A stretch of 64,000 nucleotides of DNA, from NCBI GenBank assembly GCA_017432885.1, contig JAFRIE010000014.1:62001-126000 (forward strand). The letters run 5' to 3'. Positions 24,784 to 33,382 of this stretch are shown piece after piece. Position numbers and translations under genes: made by a program. This DNA is from Erysipelotrichaceae bacterium (GTDB taxonomy: Bacteria; Bacillota_I; Bacilli_A; Erysipelotrichales; Erysipelotrichaceae). The notes beneath the pieces were generated by a model. The model was not told the origin of the DNA, made no database searches, and worked only from the letters and a program-made list of their open reading frames with translations. Position 1 is the stretch's first letter. Each line of letters opens with the position of its first letter.

Positions 24784-25323
24784 CTAGTAAAACCATTTGT
24801 TTACTGTAACAGGTTTCTCATATCCCCAGTCTTCTTCAGCAATCGTCGTCTGTATGAAACCGTTTTTTTCAAGTACACGTCTGGATGCCGTGTTTTCAAC
24901 CATAGTACTGGCAGTAATAATTTCAATGTCTGTTGAAGAGTACAGATAATCAATCATCAAAGCTACAGCCGCCGAAGCGATTCCCTTGCCCCAATGTTTT
25001 TCCAGCAGCCGATAACCGATACTGATCTTGTGAATACTGTCTTTAAAGCCGTAGAATTCCGCAAGACCGCATAATTCATCGTTTTCTTTTGTTGAGATCC
25101 CAAGGATCAGTGATTCCTTCTTTTGGAACAGGTCTTCATATAGCGCTCCGATCATTATATGCATATCACGATACTGCTTTTCAAAAAGAAAGGTCGGCAG
25201 ATAACGGTAAACTTTACTGCTGTTGACCAGTTCTTCAAGTTCTTTCAGATCAGAACCGGTAACTTTTCTTAGCCGGATCCTGTCGTCTTTCAGAACTGGA
25301 ATCTCACAAAACATCGGTTTCAT
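24784..25323 (-). CDS. GNAT-family N-acetyltransferase (RimJ/RimL-like)
   Basis: A 179-residue GNAT protein starting with the RimJ/L-type KDDRIRLRKVTGSDLKEL strand, followed by ISIGYRLLEKHWGKGIASAAVALMIDY (acetyl-CoA pyrophosphate loop) and the C-terminal ENTASRRVLEKNGFIQTT. Such enzymes acetylate protein N-termini or small amines; the substrate is unknown. A GGAAAA site precedes the ATG. It lies 31 bases after a HAD-phosphatase gene on the same strand, and both may be transcribed together. Confidence 0.88.
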   Translation of the reverse strand: MKPMFCEIPVLKDDRIRLRKVTGSDLKELEELVNSSKVYRYLPTFLFEKQYRDMHIMIGALYEDLFQKKESLILGISTKENDELCGLAEFYGFKDSIHKISIGYRLLEKHWGKGIASAAVALMIDYLYSSTDIEIITASTMVENTASRRVLEKNGFIQTTIAEEDWGYEKPVTVNKWFY

Positions 25324-25354
25324 TGCTTCATTTTTCCTAACTTGTTATAAATGT

Positions 25355-26458
25355 TTATCGTCTGTTTACTTCATCTCCATAAATGGTGATCCAGTCGTTC
25401 TTCATCGAGATGGGGATCCATCCGTTCTCTTCACAGGTCTTTGCCATCTTCTCGGCCTTGGCTTCATTGCCGTTCTCTCTAACTGTATCATCACAGCACA
25501 GCATAAACGCCATGCTAGGATACGGGTTGTTACTGACAGTATATTTAGCCATACTGGCATCACCTGATGAATTGCCAAACGCCAGAACCGGCTGTATGCC
25601 GATCTCTTGCGCAATCACGCTGACTTTATTCATCTTCAGATTCTTGATGATAAATTCACCTGCAAGGATCAGTTCGTCATCGTCGGTAAAGACGTAGTCC
25701 AAGCCGTCGGTATCTCCCTGTTTTCTTGTTGTAAGCAGTTCATCAGATCCGATGATTTGATTTGGCGGAATATTCAGAAACGATAATCCATCAACGATTC
25801 CTCTGACAATCAGTCTGTCTGTTCCGGATACAATATAAGTCTTAAAACCGTTGTTCTGTAACAGATCCAGAACCTCCAGCATCGGCAGATAGAATGCATC
25901 TCCCATTGTCATGTTTTCATAACCGGGAGCGGGTGTCTGACGGTATTCGTATATATAGTCGCTGAATTCCTTGACGGTCATTCCGGCAAAAGCGGAAGCG
26001 ACACCCTGGCCGTGCAGATTATCCAGTCCATCCGGATAATTGCCTGTATCAATAAATTCCTGAACTTTCGCTGCTACCTCCAGTTCGAATGGAGTCGCTT
26101 CATGGTCAGGGTCTTCCAGGACTCTATGCATAAAAAGCATATGATCAAAATAAACCGGATAAGTCTCGCAGAACAGTGTTCCGTCATGATCGAAAACGGC
26201 AATCCGGTTTTCTACCGGGATATAGGAAGGAGCTGTTTCATCGGTGATTTCTTTTATGTAGTCTTCAAGCGCTATTTTCGCTCTGGCATCATCCTTCCAC
26301 AAAGAAAGATAAGAGATCTCTTCATCTGCTACATCTTCATCAACCGGTTTCTCTTTTTCGTAGCCGATCCTGTTAAAGTACAAAGCGCTGACGATTGCCA
26401 GCAAGACAATGGCAATCAAAGATACAAGTTTCCAGATATTTGTTTCTCTTCGGTTCAT
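25355..26458 (-). CDS. Membrane-anchored HAD-superfamily phosphatase
   Basis: A 367-residue protein with an N-terminal membrane anchor (LVSLIAIVLLAIVSALYF, residues ~12-29) and an extracytoplasmic HAD domain: motif I VFDHDGTLFC, motif II YIVSGTDR, and motif III/IV FGNSSGDASM. A cap region separates motifs I and II, as in phosphoserine-phosphatase-like members. The likely reaction is hydrolysis of a phosphomonoester outside the cell, which fits the neighbouring UshA-type lipoprotein. AGAAGG precedes the ATG. The substrate cannot be assigned. Confidence 0.83.
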   Translation of the reverse strand: MNRRETNIWKLVSLIAIVLLAIVSALYFNRIGYEKEKPVDEDVADEEISYLSLWKDDARAKIALEDYIKEITDETAPSYIPVENRIAVFDHDGTLFCETYPVYFDHMLFMHRVLEDPDHEATPFELEVAAKVQEFIDTGNYPDGLDNLHGQGVASAFAGMTVKEFSDYIYEYRQTPAPGYENMTMGDAFYLPMLEVLDLLQNNGFKTYIVSGTDRLIVRGIVDGLSFLNIPPNQIIGSDELLTTRKQGDTDGLDYVFTDDDELILAGEFIIKNLKMNKVSVIAQEIGIQPVLAFGNSSGDASMAKYTVSNNPYPSMAFMLCCDDTVRENGNEAKAEKMAKTCEENGWIPISMKNDWITIYGDEVNRR

Positions 26459-26490
26459 ATTCTACCTTCTTTCCTCTTCTTTCATCTTGT

Positions 26491-28134
26491 TTATTCTATC
26501 GTGATCCTGCCTTCAACCGTACGGTATTTTTCACCAAAACCGCCGATTGCATCCAGATAAGCACGCAGTGTTTCAACATCTGTCAATCCGTTTTCAATAA
26601 TAACTTCACAGTCTTTTAATACCGTGTTTCCGTCTCCTGAATTCAGCAGCACATAGTTGAATCCACCGACCGTGTAAACCTTATCCGGATCGATCGGAAC
26701 ATACTCTTCATTCTCAAGGATCATAACATCCTTAACTCTTCTATTCTCATTCGCAAAACCGGCAAACATGTCGTTTTCATCCAGAACTGCCGAAGATTCC
26801 ACAGAAGTATCGATCATATATTTTAAACCTGACACCTGCAGAAATGCTCCGTTTTCTCCTACGGTGTTTCCGTCAAGCTTATAAAGCCTCTCCGTAAATC
26901 TGCTTCCAAATTCCAGAGCATCCATGATTTGCTGTCCACTCGCATATACTAAAGCCAGATTATTCTGGAACGGGGCTACATTCAACAGATCCTTATACAA
27001 TACTTCGCCGGCATAGATGCTGCTTCTAACACCGCCGCCATTCAAGACGGCTACATCACAGTCTAAAACAAAACGGATCGCATCCGCAAAGAAATCCGCT
27101 ACCGTCGTTTCTCTGGCTCTGGTCATTCTGATACCTTCTTCATCGACGATCGGCATATCATAAGCAAGATTACATACTTTCTGAGAAAGAATTTCACTGA
27201 TCACGGCATTTGCTTCATCGACTTTCTTCAGAACTTCTTCATCCTGTCCGGCATACTCGTTGATATGCAAAGTCGATATGTTCCCGTCTTTTCCTAGAAT
27301 CAGCTCTCCTGCCGCCATCAGTTTGGTTCCGACAGAGGAAAGGATGACATCTTCCCCGTTTTTATTCGGATATCTGTCCTCCACAACGACCGAATGGGAA
27401 TGGCTGTCCAGCACGACATCAATTCCTTCGGTATGCGAAATCAGTGAAATGGAATCATATGGCGCCAGCATTGCCAGAGATCCCAGATGTGTCATGGCAA
27501 TAACGTAATCGGCACCTTGCTTTCGAACCTGATCTACCAAAGACTGAACTTTATCATAGAGATCCTCGCCGTCATTTCCGGAATAGAAATTGTAAACAAA
27601 GGCATCATTTTCCATAAAGAACTTCGGTGTTGAAGAGATTCTGGATTTCGGCGTCAGGATACCAAGAAAAGCGACTTTTGTTCCGCCATAATCTTTAATA
27701 ATGTATTCCGGAATACCGTCAAAGATGTTCTTCTGTGAGCCGCTGTATTGGACATTGGATGCGATCAGATCAAAATCCGCTTCACTCATTCTCTTGCTTA
27801 ATTCTTCCAGCCCGTAGTCGAATTCATGATTGCCGAAGGTCGCAACGTCATATTCCATTGCATTCATAAGATCAATGATCAGTTTTCCTTTTGAAAGAGA
27901 ACCCAATGTTCCACCTTGAAGATAATCGCCCAGATCGACCAGGCTGACAAATTCATGATCCTTCTTTGTCTCACCCACCAAAGCTTTCAGACTCGCTAGA
28001 GTCAGATTCTCTTCTACTCCGCAATGCACATCACTGGTATAGAAAATATAGATGTCATCCTTCTGACTTTCTGTTTCCTGGCAGCCAGACAGAAGAAACA
28101 TCAGTATCAGAATTACTCCAATAAGCCTTCTCAT
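26491..28134 (-). CDS. UshA-type 5'-nucleotidase/2',3'-cyclic phosphodiesterase lipoprotein
   Basis: A 547-residue surface lipoprotein with lipobox LLSGC near residue 18. The N-terminal calcineurin-like metallophosphatase domain shows TSDVHCGVEEN, VDLGDYLQGG, FGNHEFDYG, AMTHLGS and VLDSHSHS. The C-terminal 5'-nucleotidase domain shows GGGVRSSIYAG and NVAPFQNNLA. It releases nucleosides or phosphate from extracellular nucleotides, feeding the nucleoside hydrolase/deaminase genes elsewhere in this window. An AAGGG site precedes the ATG. It diverges from the ParB-like/metallophosphoesterase gene. Confidence 0.92.
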   Translation of the reverse strand: MRRLIGVILILMFLLSGCQETESQKDDIYIFYTSDVHCGVEENLTLASLKALVGETKKDHEFVSLVDLGDYLQGGTLGSLSKGKLIIDLMNAMEYDVATFGNHEFDYGLEELSKRMSEADFDLIASNVQYSGSQKNIFDGIPEYIIKDYGGTKVAFLGILTPKSRISSTPKFFMENDAFVYNFYSGNDGEDLYDKVQSLVDQVRKQGADYVIAMTHLGSLAMLAPYDSISLISHTEGIDVVLDSHSHSVVVEDRYPNKNGEDVILSSVGTKLMAAGELILGKDGNISTLHINEYAGQDEEVLKKVDEANAVISEILSQKVCNLAYDMPIVDEEGIRMTRARETTVADFFADAIRFVLDCDVAVLNGGGVRSSIYAGEVLYKDLLNVAPFQNNLALVYASGQQIMDALEFGSRFTERLYKLDGNTVGENGAFLQVSGLKYMIDTSVESSAVLDENDMFAGFANENRRVKDVMILENEEYVPIDPDKVYTVGGFNYVLLNSGDGNTVLKDCEVIIENGLTDVETLRAYLDAIGGFGEKYRTVEGRITIE

Positions 28135-28224
28135 TTCATTGCCCTTTTATGTTTTATTCTACTATATTCTACTACAGCAGTATCTCTCAGGAATACCTTT
28201 TCTTTCTAGTCATCCTGTGTCGGA

Positions 28225-28253
28225 TTGTCATCCATCAGGATACAGGATAAAAT
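28225..28253 (+). promoter_or_regulatory. Near-consensus promoter giving a leaderless GTG-start mRNA
   Basis: TTGTCA (28225-28230), 17 bases, then TAAAAT (28248-28253). The GTG start at 28260 follows after six bases, so transcription should begin at or beside the start codon. This is the clearest leaderless candidate in the window. Confidence 0.65.
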
Positions 28254-28259
28254 GAAGGC

Positions 28260-29642
28260 GTGAGTATTGAGAATGACGCCTATCAGCAATATCTTTATGC
28301 CAGAAAAAAAGCCAGAAAGGCTCTTTTCCATGACCGGGTCAGTCAGAAGGATCCGCATCTAAAAGTTCTTGACCATATTGCAGATGAAACAAAATGCAAG
28401 GCAGTCGATCTAGGAATCATCGATGTACCGTCGGATCTGATCGTTGGAACCAAAACGGACGGAAGAGCTGTTTCTTTTTCCAGTGATTTTATGCCGCTTT
28501 TGAGTGAAAGAAGCGAATTTGCGGCAAAATGGATGAATGTATGCCGTTATCATTTATCGGATCATGGCATTACAGAGGCTCCTTTGGCTTATGAATATCT
28601 GGGTAAATTCTATATCGCCGAAGGAAACAAAAGAGTCAGTGTTCTGAAATCGTATGGGGCCCCTTTTATTCCTTTACAGGTTACCAGACTGGTTCCGGAA
28701 AGAAGTGAACGTGATAGTATCCGGCTATATTATGAATTTCTGGATTTCTACCGTCATTCTCGGCTTTATTCTTTACAGTTTTCCAGACCCGACTATTACA
28801 GTAAACTACTTCGTTCTCTTGGCTATGATGCAGATCATGAATGGAGCAGAAAAGAAAGGATCACGCTGATCGGTTTTTATGGAAGACTGGAAAATGAACT
28901 GAATAAGAAAGGGATACATGAAAATCATGCGGACTGTCTGGTAGCTCTTCTGGAAATGTATACATACGACTATCTGGTTGAAATGAGCGACAGACAGATG
29001 GACAAAGTCATAGCAGAGAATCGACTTCGTCTGGCCTATGGAAAGGGTTTCTATAATATTACTTGTATTGCGGACAGTGAAGATCCGCTGCTGTATTCAG
29101 ATAATATCAGGAATGCACTGGCAGATACGGACTTTATTCTTTCTGCCGGTGATCTTAGTAAAGAATATCTGGAATATATCGTTACTTTAAGCAATAAACC
29201 GCTATTCTATATACATGGCAACCACGACGGAAAACTTCTGAAAGATCCTCCGCAAGGCTGCATCTGTATTGATGATGACCTTTATGTCTTTCAGGGTATC
29301 CGTATACTGGGACTTGGGGGTTCTTTCCGTTACAACAGCGATATCCTGCAGTTCAGTGAAAGAGAAATGGAGAGAAGGATCAGAAGACTGAAACTGAAAA
29401 TCATGAAAGCAGGCGGTGTTGACATTGTAGTTACCCACGCTCCGATCAAAGGATACGGCAATCTGCAGGATATACCGCATTGGGGCTTTGCCTGTTTCAA
29501 TAAACTTCTGGAAGATCTGAAACCGCGATTCTGGTTCTACGGACATGTGCACATGAATTATCAGCCGTTTATGAAAAAGATACACGCCCATGGAAAGACG
29601 ATGATCGTTAATGTAAGCGGCAAATATCTGGCCAGATACTAA
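28260..29642 (+). CDS. ParB-like N-terminal domain fused to calcineurin-type metallophosphoesterase
   Basis: A 460-residue protein with a GTG start. Residues ~50-145 look ParB-like (VPSDLIVGTKTDGRAVSF and FYIAEGNKRVSVLKSYGAPF, resembling the GxxR box that in ParB contacts CTP or nucleotides). Residues ~265-460 form a metallophosphoesterase: IADSEDPLLY, ILSAGDLS, YIHGNHDG, VVTHAPIKG and FYGHVHMNY. The first motif is Asp-Ser-Glu (272-274) instead of the usual Asp-x-His, so one metal ligand differs. No Shine-Dalgarno is needed if the mRNA is leaderless. The gene is monocistronic and its substrate is unknown. Confidence 0.8.
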   Translation: MSIENDAYQQYLYARKKARKALFHDRVSQKDPHLKVLDHIADETKCKAVDLGIIDVPSDLIVGTKTDGRAVSFSSDFMPLLSERSEFAAKWMNVCRYHLSDHGITEAPLAYEYLGKFYIAEGNKRVSVLKSYGAPFIPLQVTRLVPERSERDSIRLYYEFLDFYRHSRLYSLQFSRPDYYSKLLRSLGYDADHEWSRKERITLIGFYGRLENELNKKGIHENHADCLVALLEMYTYDYLVEMSDRQMDKVIAENRLRLAYGKGFYNITCIADSEDPLLYSDNIRNALADTDFILSAGDLSKEYLEYIVTLSNKPLFYIHGNHDGKLLKDPPQGCICIDDDLYVFQGIRILGLGGSFRYNSDILQFSEREMERRIRRLKLKIMKAGGVDIVVTHAPIKGYGNLQDIPHWGFACFNKLLEDLKPRFWFYGHVHMNYQPFMKKIHAHGKTMIVNVSGKYLARY

Positions 29643-29664
29643 AAAGACTCTGTAAGAGCCTTTT
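29642..29664. terminator. Hairpin between convergent genes
   Basis: AAAAGACTCT-GTA-AGAGCCTTTT forms a 10-bp stem with one mismatch and A/T flanks on both sides. It probably acts as a bidirectional terminator for the phosphoesterase gene and the propeller-phosphatase gene. Confidence 0.65.
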
Positions 29665-32600
29665 ATTTTCCTTTATACTCAAAGCACAGCATCGTCAGAT
29701 CGTCAAACTGTTCCGCTTCTTTAACGAATTTACCGACCGCCTCTGCTACATTTCCGATAATCTGATCAGGACTTGCATCTTGATCAATATTCAGTGCATC
29801 GATCAGCCTGTCCGTGCCAAACATCTTATTTTCGATATCGCTGGCTTCCGGAATGCCGTCGGTATACAGGAACAGTTTGGATCCGGCATGCAGGTCGAGC
29901 CGGTATTCATGATACTTGATTCCTTCCATACCTCCTACAACAAAGTCATGTTTATCTTTCATCAGTTCAAATTGTCCTTCCGGACTCTTGACGATCGGAT
30001 ATTCATGCCCTGCATTGGCTGCAGTCAGTATACCCGTTGATATTTCCAGAATACCGATCCATACTGTAACGAACATCTGAGCCTGGTTGTTGGAGCAGAT
30101 CGTTTCGTTAGTTTTGTTCAGAATTTCCGCAGGAGAGATGCCGGTTTTCGCATAAGTCTGCAGGATAATTTTTGAGACCATCATGAACAGCGCTCCCGGA
30201 ATGCCCTTGCCCGAGACATCAGCCATGACCATACATAGATGATCTTCATCGATCATGAAGAAATCGTAAAAGTCGCCGCCGACTCCTTTTGCCGGGTCCA
30301 TCAAGGCATAGATTTCAAATTCTTTTCGATCCGGAAAAGGCGGGAAAATGTGCGGAAGCATGCTTTGCTGAATGTTCGCGGCCATGGTCAGTTCATTGAG
30401 AATACGCTTCTTTTCCTCTTCTTCACGGTGATGTTTCTCCTGCAGCTGCAGTCTCTCGTTCACATATGTCCTTACCGTTTCAAAAATCAGCACGCTGACA
30501 GCAATGAAAGCTACGACATAAAACCAAGGCTGTTCATAGAAGGCCTTTTCTTTGACAATCTGTACGGATACCGTTTTGCTGACCTGTCCCATAGAATCCA
30601 TCAGATCCATGACAAAATCGTAAGTCCCGCCTGGAAGATTGGTGTAATACGCCGGGAAGACGTCACAGCTGCGGCCGACATTGTCAAACTTGTCGATTCC
30701 TTCCAGTCTGTAGGATACTGTAGGTTCCACCAGTGAATAAGTAAAAACATGTCCATGAATCGTCAGTTTGGTAAAATCATGCGGCAGCAGGAATTTCCCT
30801 GTCTCATCCGGATAGACGATCTGTCCGTCGATCTCGACATAAGGAACGGCTGCTTTCAGATTGCTGACATTTTCAATTGGTTCTTCCATATTGACCTTGG
30901 CTATGCCGGTCGTACCTGCTATGTATAGATCCCCTTCTTCCGTAAGTTCACTATAGGAATTGGCTGTCGCAATACAAGGAAGACCGTTGGATATGCTGTA
31001 ATGGAATGCATCGATCTTTTCGTTTTTCAGCAGATCTTCGATTTTTGCGATATAAATGCCGTTGCTGCATAATACCCATAATTCTTCTTTGCCGTTTTGA
31101 TAGACATCAAAGTTGTTTGGGTATGGGAAATTACTTATGGAAGTCACTTCATAATCTTCGTTCATATATGCCAGCGAATCACCTGTCACGATCCAATAGA
31201 TATGGTGATCCTCGTCGTACTTGATCCGCATGACAGCTCCGGAAGTCAGACCGTCTTTGTAGTTGATATTACGTGTCCCGTTTTCTGAAACGATAAAAAT
31301 GCCGCCTCCATCACTGCCGATAATGATCTCTCCATTCTTTCCTTCTGCCAGAGAGAGAATCTCCGTGTTGGTGATGTTATCGGATTCATCATAGGATGCA
31401 ACGATTCTGTCACCTTCGATGACACTGACACCTCCGGTATTTGCTACGAGGATCGATCCGTCTTTGCGTTCATAGACGGTCCGGATAGCATCTGAGAAAA
31501 GACCATCCGCAGCACTGAAAGCCGTGATTTCACCATCGTCATAACGAAGAAGTCCGTAACGGTTCCAGGTGCAGAACCACATTCTTCCTTTGGAATCAGA
31601 TATGATGGAACGGATACGTACGCCGTCAAGCATCTGCAACAAATCAGTAAAGCCCAGATCATTTCCGTCCGCTCCAACTGCCTTTTTTAGCGGCCACTCC
31701 GATACCAAACCGTCTTCATCAAATATAAGCAAGCCGTTATCAGTTGCGGCAAACAGTTTATTATCATATATCTTAGTAGAGTTTACGACCCGTTCCGTAA
31801 TACCATATCGTTCAAACAGGTCAATAAAACGATTCGGAACGATCTTCATAACACCCTGTCTTGTCGAAGTGAACCACAGGTTTCCTTCATAATCGGTCAT
31901 CACATGGCCGATAGAATTATTCATCGGGATGTTTTCCAGCTTGTGGAATCCTGTCTCATTCAGAACGCCAATGCCGTTTCGGGCACAGATCCAGATATCA
32001 CCATCGATGTTTTCGAATGACTGTATCTGAGATAAAGGCGATATATCGATCAGTTCAGAACTGCTGTTAAGATTATCAAGGCTGTCGTGATACAAAACAG
32101 AATCAACCGTTTCCAGATAAAGAAGACCGGCATTTTCAGGATCAGGGAAGATGCAGTTGATGCCCCTGATTGACGTATCCTGGTAAGAATAGTAGTGATG
32201 TACAACGCAATCACGGATGGTGAAGACATCTCCGGAATTTGTCAGGCCATAGATCGTCCCGTCTATTCCTCTTCTAAGATCATGCAGGAAAGCATTTTTT
32301 ATTTTCGTATGGCTCAGATAATACGGGTTAAGATCCTCATCAAATACAAGCAGTCCCTGTGTCGTAGCAACCAGTATTCTTCCCTGGGGATCTTCTACAA
32401 TTGAACGGATCGAAGGAGATTTCAGACCTTCGTTGTATCCCCATTTACGGTACTCGTCATGGTTCATCAAGGCGACGCCATTGTTGTTGGTGCCGATCCA
32501 GAGCCGGTCTTTGCTGTCGACATACAGGCACTTAACTCCGGTAATGCCGGCAGTAGAATCCATACGTTCAAATGTACTCCCATCATAACGGATCAGACCG

Positions 32601-32896
32601 CTGTAACTTCCGATCCAGATAAAACCGTTGGATGTTTCTACGATGTCGTTGGCTTCCGATGTCGGCAGACCATTGGTATTGTTGTAGAGTACAGCCGAAT
32701 AATCTTCATCCTGCCCTACCGGATCTACCGCAACATGTCCGTTGTGTTTTCCCGAATCGAACCGGGTCTCGTCCTCTTCTTCACCTGAAACAAAATAAGC
32801 TGTCTTGCATGCAAATACAGAGAGTATAAAAAAACACAATATAATAGCAATAATATTTCTTTTAACTGTTTCTTTTTTCTTATTAATTTCAGTCAT
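29663..32896 (-). CDS. Sensor phosphatase: extracellular two-component-type propeller, Y_Y_Y domain, TM helix and cytoplasmic PP2C (SpoIIE)
   Basis: About 1077 residues from the preferred ATG (others at 32929 and further up). A signal/anchor helix (IIAIILCFFILSVFACKTAYFV) is followed by ~650 residues of propeller repeats of the Reg_prop type (NGFIWIGSYSGLIRYDG, DRLWIGTNNNGV, GNLWFTSTRQGV), then a Y_Y_Y-like domain (YTNLPGGTYDFVM), a TM helix (WFYVVAFIAVSVLIFETV), a coiled linker and a PP2C phosphatase (GVGGDFYDFFMI, VMADVSGKGIPGALFMM, AEQFDDLTMLCF). This sensor architecture usually drives histidine kinases; here it drives a STAS phosphatase. It resembles the phosphatase of the 18-24 kb operon. 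The predicted -10 (32915-32920) favours the 32896 start. Confidence 0.87.
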   Translation of the reverse strand: MTEINKKKETVKRNIIAIILCFFILSVFACKTAYFVSGEEEDETRFDSGKHNGHVAVDPVGQDEDYSAVLYNNTNGLPTSEANDIVETSNGFIWIGSYSGLIRYDGSTFERMDSTAGITGVKCLYVDSKDRLWIGTNNNGVALMNHDEYRKWGYNEGLKSPSIRSIVEDPQGRILVATTQGLLVFDEDLNPYYLSHTKIKNAFLHDLRRGIDGTIYGLTNSGDVFTIRDCVVHHYYSYQDTSIRGINCIFPDPENAGLLYLETVDSVLYHDSLDNLNSSSELIDISPLSQIQSFENIDGDIWICARNGIGVLNETGFHKLENIPMNNSIGHVMTDYEGNLWFTSTRQGVMKIVPNRFIDLFERYGITERVVNSTKIYDNKLFAATDNGLLIFDEDGLVSEWPLKKAVGADGNDLGFTDLLQMLDGVRIRSIISDSKGRMWFCTWNRYGLLRYDDGEITAFSAADGLFSDAIRTVYERKDGSILVANTGGVSVIEGDRIVASYDESDNITNTEILSLAEGKNGEIIIGSDGGGIFIVSENGTRNINYKDGLTSGAVMRIKYDEDHHIYWIVTGDSLAYMNEDYEVTSISNFPYPNNFDVYQNGKEELWVLCSNGIYIAKIEDLLKNEKIDAFHYSISNGLPCIATANSYSELTEEGDLYIAGTTGIAKVNMEEPIENVSNLKAAVPYVEIDGQIVYPDETGKFLLPHDFTKLTIHGHVFTYSLVEPTVSYRLEGIDKFDNVGRSCDVFPAYYTNLPGGTYDFVMDLMDSMGQVSKTVSVQIVKEKAFYEQPWFYVVAFIAVSVLIFETVRTYVNERLQLQEKHHREEEEKKRILNELTMAANIQQSMLPHIFPPFPDRKEFEIYALMDPAKGVGGDFYDFFMIDEDHLCMVMADVSGKGIPGALFMMVSKIILQTYAKTGISPAEILNKTNETICSNNQAQMFVTVWIGILEISTGILTAANAGHEYPIVKSPEGQFELMKDKHDFVVGGMEGIKYHEYRLDLHAGSKLFLYTDGIPEASDIENKMFGTDRLIDALNIDQDASPDQIIGNVAEAVGKFVKEAEQFDDLTMLCFEYKGK

Positions 32897-32914
32897 TGCA
32901 GTTTTTATATTTCT

Positions 32915-32942
32915 ATTATATCGTTTCATAGAGACATGTAAC
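32915..32942 (-). promoter_or_regulatory. Predicted promoter of the sensor phosphatase gene
   Basis: On the minus strand GTTACA (32937-32942) and TATAAT (32915-32920) are 16 bases apart. Transcription would begin about 12 bases before the ATG at 32896. No Shine-Dalgarno is visible in that short leader. Confidence 0.5.
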
Positions 32943-32983
32943 AGAAAAACAAACAACTTCTTTCTATAAGCAGAGTGCATATA

Positions 32984-33007
32984 AAAAGCTTCCTTCCGGA
33001 AGCTTTT
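32984..33007 (-). terminator. Terminator of the S10-spc-alpha superoperon
   Basis: A 10-bp perfect stem (AAAAGCTTCC / GGAAGCTTTT) with a 4-base loop, followed by TTTTTATATG on the minus strand. It directly follows rplQ. Confidence 0.93.
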
Positions 33008-33010
33008 CAA

Positions 33011-33367
33011 TTATACTAATTCGATCGTTGCCATCGGAGCGGCATCACCGCGCCTAATACCGGTCTTAACGACTCTGGTATAGCCACCGTTTCTGTCTTT
33101 GTATCTTGGGGCAACTTCTTCAAACAGCACATTTAAGGCTGTCTTCCCGTCTTTCGTCGTCACATTTCTCAGATAAGCGGCAGCGCTTCTTCTGGCTGCC
33201 AGATCATCTTTCTTTGCAACGGTTATCAGATGGTCAACAACGCTTCTTAATTCCTTGGCTTTCATCTCAGTCGTTTCGATCTTGCCTTTCAGGATCAGAT
33301 CCGTTGCCAGGTTTCTGAATAACGCTACTCTGTGATCGGCTGTACGGCCTAATCTGCGATTCCACAT
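33011..33367 (-). CDS. rplQ: 50S ribosomal protein L17
   Basis: A 118-residue L17 that lines the exit region of the large subunit. The canonical start [20 protein letters not shown] is present, with the internal [18 protein letters not shown] region and a C-terminus ending in IELV. It is the last gene of the superoperon, 15 bases after rpoA, and its stop abuts the terminator. Length is typical of Firmicutes. Confidence 0.97.
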   Translation of the reverse strand: MWNRRLGRTADHRVALFRNLATDLILKGKIETTEMKAKELRSVVDHLITVAKKDDLAARRSAAAYLRNVTTKDGKTALNVLFEEVAPRYKDRNGGYTRVVKTGIRRGDAAPMATIELV

Positions 33368-33382
33368 ATTTCCATTTCCCCC

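Noticed and set aside
32897-33010. Longer N-terminus of the sensor phosphatase starting at a TTG at 33010
   Set aside because: It would translate the terminator hairpin of the ribosomal operon and overlaps the predicted promoter.
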